DNA of 64,000 bases from an uncultured Lachnospiraceae bacterium (GTDB lineage: Bacteria; Bacillota; Clostridia; Lachnospirales; Lachnospiraceae), in NCBI GenBank assembly GCA_945919795.1, contig CAMEJJ010000010.1:52395-116394 (forward strand), read 5' to 3'. This document shows, one piece after another, positions 18,398 through 25,556 of this stretch. The position numbers and the translations under genes were made by a program. Below the pieces are notes generated by a model. The model did no database searches and had not been told where the DNA came from. It saw only the letters and a list, made by a program, of their open reading frames with translations. How positions within the stretch are numbered: position 1 is the first letter of the stretch; each line of letters opens with the position of its first letter.

Positions 18398-18477
18398 AAT
18401 CCGTGGTTATTTAAAAGCATTTGAAAACCGCCCCAATAGGGCTAAATCAATTTAAAATAATAAAGGAGAAAAACAGA

Positions 18478-20049
18478 ATGAGTAAAGCACCTACCGTATT
18501 ATTAATTTTAGACGGCTACGGATTAAATGAAAAGACCGAAGGAAATGCCGTTGCAATGGCAAAAACTCCGGTTATGGACCGTATGATGAAAGAATATCCC
18601 TTTGTAAAAGGAAATGCATCCGGCATGGCAGTCGGTCTTCCGGACGGACAGATGGGAAACTCTGAGGTCGGTCATCTGAATATGGGCGCAGGACGTATCG
18701 TATATCAGGAATTAACCCGTATTACCAAAGAAATACAGGATGGTACTTTTTTTACAAATCCGGCACTTGTTGCAGCTGTTGAAAACTGCAAGAAAAACAA
18801 TTCTGCACTTCATGCTTTCGGTTTAATTTCCGATGGTGGTGTACACAGTCATTTAACACATTTATATGGCTTGCTGGAAATGGCCAAAAAGAACGATTTG
18901 GATAAGGTTTATGTTCATTGTTTCTTAGACGGTCGTGATACACCTCCGGCTTCCGGAAAGGATTTTGTGGCAGAACTGGAAGCTGAAATGGCAAAAATCG
19001 GTGTTGGTGAAGTGGCTTCCGTATCCGGCCGTTATTATGCAATGGATCGTGATAACAACTATGACCGTGTGCAGTTAGCATATGATGCGCTGGTTAAGGG
19101 AGAAGGCTTACAGGCTACCAGTGCAACCGGAGCAATTCAGGAATCTTATGACAGAGACGAAACAGATGAGTTTGTAAAACCTACCGTTATTATGAAAGAC
19201 GGTGCACCTGTTGCAACAATTCAGGATAAGGACAGTGTGGTATTTATCAACTTCCGTCCTGATCGTGCAAGAGAGATTACAAGATGCTTCTGTTGTGAAG
19301 ATGATTTCTTCGCAGATAAAGCTTTTAGCCGTGATAAAAAACTGGATTTATATTATGTATGTTTCACAGAATATGATCCTACCATTCCCAATAAGGATGT
19401 TGCATTCCATAAAGTTTCCGTAACCAATACCTTTGGTGAGTGGCTCTCTGCAAATAAAATGAGACAGGCCCGTATCGCAGAAACCGAAAAATATGCGCAT
19501 GTTACTTTCTTCTTCAATGGTGGTGTGGAAGAACCGAATGAAGGAGAAGAAAGAATTTTGGTTAATTCTCCCAAATATGTAGCAACTTACGATGAAAAGC
19601 CCCGTATGAGTGCTTATACCGTATGTGATAAGTTAAGTGAAGCCATTACTGCAAAAGATGAAAATGGAGATGCATATTATGATGTTATCATCTGTAACTT
19701 TGCAAATCCGGATATGGTAGGTCATACCGGTGTATTGGATGCAGCCGTAAAAGCTGTTGAGGTTATTGATGAATGTCTGGGTGAGTTGGAAAAATTCATC
19801 AAAGAAGTTGGCGGTGTGATGTTTATCTGTGCTGACCACGGTAATGCAGAGCAGCTTGTTGATTACGAGACAGGAGCTCCGTTTACAGCACACACAACCA
19901 ATCCGGTTCCTTTTATCCTTGTTAATGCAGATCCTTCCTATAAGCTTCGTGAAGGCGGATGCTTAGCTGACATCATTCCTACATTAATTGAATTGATGGG
20001 AAAAGAACAGCCTGCTGAAATGACAGGAAAATCTTTGTTAATCAAATAA
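18478..20049 (+). CDS. gpmI: 2,3-bisphosphoglycerate-independent phosphoglycerate mutase
   Basis: It interconverts 3- and 2-phosphoglycerate using two manganese ions. The 523-residue protein belongs to the alkaline phosphatase superfamily. LILDGYGLNE holds the first metal ligand, and the phosphorylated serine is S62 in MGNSEVGHLNMG. HSHLTHLYGL, FLDGRDTPP, SGRYYAMDRD, FRPDRAREI and CADHGNAEQL complete the site. ATG 18478 has AAAGGAG upstream; the longer frame to 18421 does not. Its manganese dependence is notable given the manganese transport genes elsewhere in the window. Confidence 0.97.
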   Translation: MSKAPTVLLILDGYGLNEKTEGNAVAMAKTPVMDRMMKEYPFVKGNASGMAVGLPDGQMGNSEVGHLNMGAGRIVYQELTRITKEIQDGTFFTNPALVAAVENCKKNNSALHAFGLISDGGVHSHLTHLYGLLEMAKKNDLDKVYVHCFLDGRDTPPASGKDFVAELEAEMAKIGVGEVASVSGRYYAMDRDNNYDRVQLAYDALVKGEGLQATSATGAIQESYDRDETDEFVKPTVIMKDGAPVATIQDKDSVVFINFRPDRAREITRCFCCEDDFFADKAFSRDKKLDLYYVCFTEYDPTIPNKDVAFHKVSVTNTFGEWLSANKMRQARIAETEKYAHVTFFFNGGVEEPNEGEERILVNSPKYVATYDEKPRMSAYTVCDKLSEAITAKDENGDAYYDVIICNFANPDMVGHTGVLDAAVKAVEVIDECLGELEKFIKEVGGVMFICADHGNAEQLVDYETGAPFTAHTTNPVPFILVNADPSYKLREGGCLADIIPTLIELMGKEQPAEMTGKSLLIK

Positions 20050-20074
20050 AGTATGAAATTTGAATAATTCATGA

Positions 20075-20110
20075 AAAAGTCTCCATGCTATAAGTATAGG
20101 AGGCTTTTTT
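20075..20110 (+). terminator. gpmI terminator with the yitT promoter and Shine-Dalgarno site inside
   Basis: Arms AAAAGTCTCC (20075-20084) and GGAGGCTTTT (20099-20108) form a hairpin with one G-T pair and a T-run. The right arm carries the AGGAGG used by yitT. Confidence 0.75.
20086..20094 (+). promoter_or_regulatory. Extended -10 promoter of yitT
   Basis: TGCTATAAG (20086-20094) lies in the loop of the gpmI terminator. A transcript starting near 20101 would contain the Shine-Dalgarno site but not the left arm, so the hairpin could not form in it. Confidence 0.5.
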
Positions 20111-20111
20111 G

Positions 20112-20948
20112 ATGAAAAAAATTCTGATTATTTCTGTCTTTTCATTCATATATGCGGTTGCGGTTGCTTTGTTACTTGATCCAAATGAACTGGCACCGGG
20201 AGGTGTTACCGGTATTTCGATTTTGTTGAATTATGTTACGCCAATCCCAACCGGAACCTGGGTGTTTCTGTTAAATATACCGTTACTCTTAATTGCATGG
20301 AAAAAATTTGGTTTATCCTTTCTGTTGTGGACGATGTATTCTCTTTCGATAATTTCGGTTTCAACAAATGTCTTGGGGATTTTGCCGGCACTGACGACGG
20401 ATCCTTTAGCTGCAACGTTATCCGGAGCTGTGCTAAGCGGAGTTTCCCTTGGATTTATCATCAGGATGCGTGCAACAACCGGTGGAATGGATATTGTAAT
20501 CCGTCTTTTGCGTAGAAAATATCCACATATGAAAACGGGAAGTCTTTATTTGATTTTGGACAGTATCATTATTTTTGCTGCTATGTTTATATTTAAAAGT
20601 ATAGAAAAGGGTATCTATGCCGGAATTGCGGTTTTTGTGACCTCTTATATTATGGATCTCGTATTATACGGTAAAGATGAGGCTTCTTTATTTTTTATCG
20701 TGTCCAATTATGCCAACGAGGTTTCCAATTGCTTAATGAAAAAACTACATGTCGGTGTGACAATTCTCCACGGTGAAGGTGCCTATGAAAAAAAAGAAAA
20801 GAAAATTCTGCTATGTGCAACAAGAAGATCCCAGGCTCCCAAACTGGAACAAATTGTTAAAGAAATAGATCCGTCAGCATTTTTAATTAAAACAAGTGCG
20901 AATGAGATTTATGGAGAGGGATATAAAAAATATGAAGAATTAGAGTAG
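20112..20948 (+). CDS. YitT family membrane protein (DUF161/DUF2179)
   Basis: The 278-residue protein has five or six membrane helices in the N-terminal two thirds, including the conserved LDPNELAPGGVTGISIL and MRATTGGMDIVIRLLRRKYP segments. A soluble C-terminal DUF2179 domain (about 200-278) follows. The family is widespread in Firmicutes and its biochemical role is unsettled. ATG 20112 lies 8 nt after AGGAGG; an in-frame TTG sits just before it. It is flanked by terminators and is therefore probably monocistronic. Confidence 0.85.
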   Translation: MKKILIISVFSFIYAVAVALLLDPNELAPGGVTGISILLNYVTPIPTGTWVFLLNIPLLLIAWKKFGLSFLLWTMYSLSIISVSTNVLGILPALTTDPLAATLSGAVLSGVSLGFIIRMRATTGGMDIVIRLLRRKYPHMKTGSLYLILDSIIIFAAMFIFKSIEKGIYAGIAVFVTSYIMDLVLYGKDEASLFFIVSNYANEVSNCLMKKLHVGVTILHGEGAYEKKEKKILLCATRRSQAPKLEQIVKEIDPSAFLIKTSANEIYGEGYKKYEELE

Positions 20949-20984
20949 GTGTCAAGCAAAAAGACTTGACACCTTTCTTTTTTT
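20947..20984 (+). terminator. Terminator after yitT
   Basis: Ten-bp perfect arms (20947-20956 and 20965-20974) are followed by a T-rich run. The right arm contains the -35 box of the next promoter. Confidence 0.88.
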
Positions 20985-20994
20985 CGTGTATGAT
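20966..20994 (+). promoter_or_regulatory. Promoter of the ylxM-ffh operon, overlapping the yitT terminator
   Basis: TTGACA (20966-20971), 17 bp and TATGAT (20989-20994). The -35 box is part of the terminator's right arm. Confidence 0.7.
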
Positions 20995-21026
20995 GCAATA
21001 GGTGTTTAAGAAAACAGGTGAATGAT

Positions 21027-21362
21027 ATGGAAAAAATCGTAGCACAAAATCTGCTTTATGATTTTTACGGTGATCTGTTAACGGATCATCAGCAAAAGGT
21101 ATATCAGGATGCAGTCTTTAACGATATGTCGCTTTCTGAAGTGGCAGACTGTTATGGAATTACCAGACAGGGCGCTTTTGATTTATTAAAGCGATGTGAT
21201 AAAATCATGCAGGGATATGAAGAAAAATTGCATTTGATTGCGCGTTTTTCCAAAGCAAAAGATACTTTACATCAGATACAGCAGTTGTTGGATGACGATT
21301 CGTTTACAGACAACAGAGAAAAAATATCCGAACTGGTCACAGAAATAATAGAGGAGCTATAG
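21027..21362 (+). CDS. ylxM: YlxM, SRP-associated putative DNA-binding protein (UPF0122)
   Basis: The 111-residue protein has a sigma-70 region 4-like helix-turn-helix (LSLSEVADCYGITRQGAFDLLKR type, residues about 38-60). A helical C-terminus follows. YlxM is encoded next to ffh throughout Firmicutes and is reported to act with the signal recognition particle in some species. ATG 21027 follows ACAGGTG at a good distance; an in-frame GTG at 21018 is part of that ribosome site. The stop lies 3 bp before ffh. Confidence 0.9.
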   Translation: MEKIVAQNLLYDFYGDLLTDHQQKVYQDAVFNDMSLSEVADCYGITRQGAFDLLKRCDKIMQGYEEKLHLIARFSKAKDTLHQIQQLLDDDSFTDNREKISELVTEIIEEL

Positions 21363-21365
21363 TGC

Positions 21366-22739
21366 ATGGCATTTGAAAGCTTAACTGATAAATTACAAAA
21401 TGTCTTTAAGAATTTAAGAAGTAAAGGACGTCTTACAGAAGAAGATGTAAAGAGCGCCTGTAAAGAAGTTAAGATGGCTCTGTTAGAAGCGGATGTTAAC
21501 TTCAAGGTAGTTAAACAGTTTGTTAAGACAATTGAAGAACGGGCGGTCGGTACCGAAGTGTTAAACGGATTAAATCCGGGACAGATGGTTATCAAAATTG
21601 TAAATGAGGAATTGATTAACCTGATGGGTTGTGAAGGAGCCGAGATACAGTTTCAGCCCGGAAAATCCATTACCGTCATAATGATGTGTGGTCTTCAGGG
21701 TGCCGGTAAAACTACGACAACGGCAAAGCTTGCCGGAAAGTTTAAATTAAAAGGAAAAAAATCACTTCTTGTAGCATGTGATGTTTATCGACCTGCTGCC
21801 ATTAAGCAGTTGGAAGTAAATGGTGAAAAAATGGGTGTTGATGTATTTTCCATGGGAGAAAATCACAAACCTGTTGATATTGCAAAAGCAGCAATGGAAC
21901 ATGCCAAAAAGAATGGCTATAATGTTGTGATTTTAGATACAGCCGGACGTCTTCATATTGATGAAGATATGATGGCGGAGCTTTCACAGATCAAAGAAGT
22001 CATCGATGTACATCAGACGATTTTGGTTGTGGATGTGATGACCGGTCAGGATGCGGTCAATGTTGCCAAAGAATTCGATGATAAGATCGGTATCGACGGC
22101 GTTATTCTTACCAAAGTTGATGGCGATTCAAGAGGCGGTGCCGCACTTTCCGTAAAAGCGGTTACCGGTAAGCCGATTCTTTATGCAGGTATGGGAGAAA
22201 AACTGGAAGATTTGGAACAGTTCTATCCGGACCGTATGGCAAATCGCATTCTGGGCATGGGCGATGTGCTTACCTTGATTGAAAAAGCGCAGCAAAATAT
22301 CGATATTGATGAAGATAAAGAAAAAGAAATGGCATCCCGCTTAAAGAAAGGTAAGATGGATTTTAATGATTACCTTGAAAGCATGAAACAGATGCGCAAT
22401 ATGGGTGGTATGGGAGCAATTCTTTCCATGATGGGAATGGGTTCCCAGCTTGAAGATGCAATTGATGATAAAGAACTTGCCAGAACAGAGGCAATTGTTC
22501 TTTCCATGACACCGGCAGAAAGGGCAAACCCCAAGCTCTTAAATCCGAGCAGAAAGCACAGGATTGCAAAAGGTGCCGGAGTGGATATTTCAGTAGTAAA
22601 TCGTTTTATCAAGCAATTTGAACAGTCCCAGAAAATGATGAAACAAATTCCCGGTATGATGGGTGGAAAACGTGGCATGATGGGCGGTCTTGGTAATATG
22701 TTAGGCGGTAAAAAAGGTGGAATGAGATTTCCTTTTTAG
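21366..22739 (+). CDS. ffh: Signal recognition particle protein (SRP54 homologue)
   Basis: This GTPase binds signal peptides and 4.5S/SRP RNA and delivers nascent membrane proteins to FtsY. The 457-residue protein has an N domain (1-90), then a G domain with GLQGAGKTTTTAKLA, DVYRPAAI, DTAGRLHID, TKVDGDSRGGAA and GMGEKLEDL. It ends in a methionine-rich M domain (about 320-457) with MSMTPAERANP. GAGGAGC precedes the ATG. The 3' end is rich in Met and Gly codons, as expected. Confidence 0.97.
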   Translation: MAFESLTDKLQNVFKNLRSKGRLTEEDVKSACKEVKMALLEADVNFKVVKQFVKTIEERAVGTEVLNGLNPGQMVIKIVNEELINLMGCEGAEIQFQPGKSITVIMMCGLQGAGKTTTTAKLAGKFKLKGKKSLLVACDVYRPAAIKQLEVNGEKMGVDVFSMGENHKPVDIAKAAMEHAKKNGYNVVILDTAGRLHIDEDMMAELSQIKEVIDVHQTILVVDVMTGQDAVNVAKEFDDKIGIDGVILTKVDGDSRGGAALSVKAVTGKPILYAGMGEKLEDLEQFYPDRMANRILGMGDVLTLIEKAQQNIDIDEDKEKEMASRLKKGKMDFNDYLESMKQMRNMGGMGAILSMMGMGSQLEDAIDDKELARTEAIVLSMTPAERANPKLLNPSRKHRIAKGAGVDISVVNRFIKQFEQSQKMMKQIPGMMGGKRGMMGGLGNMLGGKKGGMRFPF

Positions 22740-22789
22740 AGAAATCTCTTCATAAATAAATGTTTTTAATAATTTCGGAGGTAAAAGAA

Positions 22790-23035
22790 ATGGCAGTAAA
22801 AATCAGATTAAGAAGAATGGGCGAAAAGAGAAACGCAATCTACAGAGTTATCGTAGCAGATTCACGTTCTCCCAGAGATGGTAGATTTATCGAAGAAATC
22901 GGTACTTACAATCCCAATGTAGAGCCTTATGCTTTCACAGTTAATGAAGAATTAGCAAAAAAATGGTTAGCAGCAGGTGCTCAGCCTACAGATGTTGTTA
23001 GCAGACTTTTCAAGAATGCCGGTATCGAAAAATAA
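22790..23035 (+). CDS. rpsP: 30S ribosomal protein S16
   Basis: The 81-residue protein starts [15 protein letters not shown] and has the family [24 protein letters not shown] core. It is needed for 30S assembly. ATG 22790 is preceded by CGGAGGTAAAAG; the frame continues 10 codons upstream without a ribosome site. It lies in the standard ffh-rpsP-khpA order. Confidence 0.97.
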   Translation: MAVKIRLRRMGEKRNAIYRVIVADSRSPRDGRFIEEIGTYNPNVEPYAFTVNEELAKKWLAAGAQPTDVVSRLFKNAGIEK

Positions 23036-23087
23036 TTTTTGATACAAGTAGTCTGGAAACCTTGTCATAACACTTTGGAGGTGGATT

Positions 23088-23318
23088 ATGAAAGAATTAG
23101 TAGAAGTCATTGCAAAAGCACTGGTAGATAATCCGGATGAAGTTGTTGTAACAGAAAAAGAAGAAGGAAAACATGTTACAATTGAATTGCGTGTTGCTTC
23201 TTCAGATATGGGAAAAGTAATCGGAAAACAGGGACGTATTGCAAAAGCAATCCGCTCTGTCGTAAAAGCAGCTTCATTAAACGAAAATAAGAAAGTCGAC
23301 GTAGAAATCGTCGAATAA
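23088..23318 (+). CDS. khpA: KH-domain RNA-binding protein KhpA
   Basis: The 76-residue protein is a single KH domain with the nucleic-acid-binding GKQG loop in MGKVIGKQGRIAKAIR. In Firmicutes KhpA pairs with KhpB/Jag and influences cell division and RNA binding. TTGGAGGTG lies just upstream of the ATG. A hairpin follows the gene, so rimM and trmD may be partly separate. Confidence 0.93.
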   Translation: MKELVEVIAKALVDNPDEVVVTEKEEGKHVTIELRVASSDMGKVIGKQGRIAKAIRSVVKAASLNENKKVDVEIVE

Positions 23319-23339
23319 TATGGATGCTATGAATTTGGA

Positions 23340-23371
23340 GCTGAGATAACTTAGGTTGTCTCAGCCTTTTA
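23340..23371 (+). terminator. Possible weak terminator between khpA and rimM
   Basis: GCTGAGATAAC (23340-23350) pairs with GTTGTCTCAGC (23355-23365) and is followed by TTTTAT. The short T-run suggests partial termination. Confidence 0.55.
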
Positions 23372-23387
23372 TACAATTATATGATAT

Positions 23388-23447
23388 GATACCAGAGTCA
23401 AAAAATCATACTTTTCATGCTCGCATGCGTAGCAATCCGTTGGTATC
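23388..23447 (+). repeat. GATACCA element, complete copy 1
   Basis: The element begins GATACCAGAGTCAAAA and ends CAATCCGTTGGTATC, so the GATACCA and TGGTATC ends are reverse complements. The same ends occur in reverse orientation at 47777-47869. A small CATGCTCGCATG hairpin lies inside. It sits directly upstream of rimM. Confidence 0.6.
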
Positions 23448-23472
23448 ATGGAATCAAAAGAGAGGAAATATT

Positions 23473-24000
23473 TTGGAAGATTTATTACAGGTTGGAATAT
23501 TATCATCGACACACGGCGTTAGAGGAGAAATAAAAGTATTTCCGACAACGGATGATGTGAAGCGATTTAAAAAGAATAAAGAGTACATCCTTGGGACGAA
23601 AAACGGAAATATAGATGTCATGGTAGAAAGTGTTAAATTTTTTAAACAGTTTGTCATATTAAAGTTTGAAGGAATTGATACATTGGATGATATTTTGGCA
23701 TACAAGGGCTGTAGTCTGTATGTCAATCGTGCCCATGCGGTAAAACTTCAAAAAGACGAGTATTTTATTGCGGATTTAATTGGCATGGAAGTTTTTGATG
23801 AAGAAGATAATTATATCGGAAAGCTGACCGATGTATTGGAAACCGGAGCAAATGATGTTTATGAGATTACGACAGAAGATGAAAAAACTTATTTGTTTCC
23901 GGCTATTAAGGAATGTATCAAAAAGGTTGATATGGATAATAGAAAGATTACGGCTTATGTTATGCCGGGCTTAATGGAAGATATTACTGCAGAGGATTAA
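23473..24000 (+). CDS. rimM: 16S rRNA processing protein RimM
   Basis: RimM binds S19 and helps mature the 30S head. The 175-residue protein has the N-terminal LLQVGILSSTHGVRGEIKVFP strand and the RimM barrel. A PRC-barrel half follows (about 95-170: FIADLIGMEVFDEE, then NDVYEI, FPAIKECI, MPGLME). The start is TTG 23473, preceded by AGAGGAAA at the right distance; the upstream in-frame extension runs through the GATACCA element and is not credible. trmD begins 3 bp after the stop. Confidence 0.93.
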   Translation: MEDLLQVGILSSTHGVRGEIKVFPTTDDVKRFKKNKEYILGTKNGNIDVMVESVKFFKQFVILKFEGIDTLDDILAYKGCSLYVNRAHAVKLQKDEYFIADLIGMEVFDEEDNYIGKLTDVLETGANDVYEITTEDEKTYLFPAIKECIKKVDMDNRKITAYVMPGLMEDITAED

Positions 24001-24003
24001 TAT

Positions 24004-24738
24004 ATGTTTTTTCATGTTTTAACGTTATTTCCTGATATGATTATGGATGGCTTAAATACCAGCATTCTCGGAAAGGCCATGGAACGCGGCTGCATCCGGG
24101 CAGAGGCGGTGAATATCAGGGATTATACATTAGATAAGCATCTGAAGGTAGATGATTATACGTATGGCGGCGGTGCCGGAATGCTGATGCAGGCACAGCC
24201 TGTTTATGATTGCACCATGGCAGTTCTGGATTCGATTGCAAAAAGAGGTGCAGAGTGTGGGAATGCGACGGATGCAAAAAAAACGAGGGTGATTTATGTG
24301 ACACCCCAAGGTCGGATTTTTGATCAGAAAACAGCACAGGAACTGGCAAAAGAAGAAGATTTGATTTTCTTGTGCGGACATTATGAAGGTATCGATGAAC
24401 GTGTATTGGAAGAAGTGGTTACCGATTATATATCCATCGGTGATTATGTTCTGACCGGAGGAGAGCTTCCTGCGATGGTAATGATTGATGCCATAGCCCG
24501 CTTAGTTCCCGGTGTGTTAAACAATGACGAATCTGCGCAGACCGAATCATTTGGAAATGGACTTTTGGAATACCCACAGTATTCCAGACCGCGAATCTGG
24601 CATGATAAAGAGGTGCCGCCTGTTTTGTTATCGGGTGACCATAAAAAAGTGGAAGAATGGAGACTGGAGCAGTCTTTGATCCGGACAAAAGAGAGAAGAC
24701 CGGATTTATATGAAAAGTGGAGGGAATCACATCTATGA
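24004..24738 (+). CDS. trmD: tRNA (guanine-37-N1)-methyltransferase
   Basis: It methylates G37 next to the anticodon and prevents frameshifting. The 244-residue SPOUT enzyme shows FHVLTLFPDMI at the start and DDYTYGGGAGMLMQAQP. The knot sequences VIYVTPQGR, LCGHYEGIDERV and YISIGDYVLTGGELPA are visible, and the C-terminal arm carries YSRPRIWHDKEVPPVLLSGDH. Its TGA overlaps the ATG of the ABC transporter gene (ATGA), so the transporter is translationally coupled to this ribosome operon. Confidence 0.97.
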   Translation: MFFHVLTLFPDMIMDGLNTSILGKAMERGCIRAEAVNIRDYTLDKHLKVDDYTYGGGAGMLMQAQPVYDCTMAVLDSIAKRGAECGNATDAKKTRVIYVTPQGRIFDQKTAQELAKEEDLIFLCGHYEGIDERVLEEVVTDYISIGDYVLTGGELPAMVMIDAIARLVPGVLNNDESAQTESFGNGLLEYPQYSRPRIWHDKEVPPVLLSGDHKKVEEWRLEQSLIRTKERRPDLYEKWRESHL

Positions 24739-25556
24739 TTATTGTGGATGATTTGTGTAAAGAATTCGAACGGACTGTGATGTCAAAAGAAGACGAGGCA
24801 CAGACAAAACGTTTGGCAAAAAGCCATAAAAAAGGAACACTAAAACAGAAAAAAGAAAGCTTTTATGCTGTTAATCATGTATCGTTTCAGGTACCTCAGG
24901 GAGAGATCCTTGGTATTTTAGGACCAAACGGAGCCGGTAAAACGACTCTTTTACGTATGTTGGGTGCATTGATGCAGCCGACATGCGGAAGTGTGGCTAT
25001 TGAGGATGAAAATGGCAACCGGATTACCGATCCGGTACAGTATAAAAAATCAATTGGCTATTTGTCAGGAAATACCAAACTCTATCATCGGATGAGTACC
25101 CGTGAGATGCTATATATGCTTGCGGAAATATATGAAATTGATAAACAGACGGCAGACGAACGGATTGAAAATATAGCAAAGGTTTTGGATATGCATTCTT
25201 TTATGGATAACCGCATTGAAAAGCTCTCAACCGGTCAGACCCAAAGGGCATCCATTGCCAGATGCCTGATTCATGAACCGGATATTTACATTTTTGATGA
25301 ACCGACACTGGGACTGGATATTTTAAGTGCCGATGCCATTGTTAATTTTATGAAGTCTCAAAAAGAAGCCGGTAAAACGGTTCTGTACTCCACACATTAT
25401 CTGGAAGAAGCACAGTTTTTGTGTGACAGAGTGCTTATGATTTATCAGGGTAAAATTGTAAAAGAGGGCAGTCCCGAAGCTATTATGGAAGAATGTGGTG
25501 TAGGAAATTTGCGAGATGCCTTCCATCATGTTATGGAGGAGGTTGATACATTATGA
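24735..25556 (+). CDS. ABC transporter ATP-binding protein, NatA type
   Basis: The 273-residue ATPase has Walker A GPNGAGKTT at about residues 65-73, the signature LSTGQTQR, Walker B DIYIFDEPTLGLD, and the H-loop YSTHYLEEAQ. A basic insert (about 20-45) precedes the Walker A strand. The closest known type is NatA, the ATPase of sodium or antimicrobial efflux pumps; the cargo is unknown. ATG 24735 overlaps the trmD stop. Its own stop overlaps the start of the permease gene, confirming the pair. Confidence 0.88.
   Translation: MIIVDDLCKEFERTVMSKEDEAQTKRLAKSHKKGTLKQKKESFYAVNHVSFQVPQGEILGILGPNGAGKTTLLRMLGALMQPTCGSVAIEDENGNRITDPVQYKKSIGYLSGNTKLYHRMSTREMLYMLAEIYEIDKQTADERIENIAKVLDMHSFMDNRIEKLSTGQTQRASIARCLIHEPDIYIFDEPTLGLDILSADAIVNFMKSQKEAGKTVLYSTHYLEEAQFLCDRVLMIYQGKIVKEGSPEAIMEECGVGNLRDAFHHVMEEVDTL

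Noticed and set aside
23356..23472. Longer rimM reading frame
   Set aside because: The extra 39 codons run through a terminator-like hairpin and a repeat element, while TTG 23473 has a good ribosome site and matches the family start.
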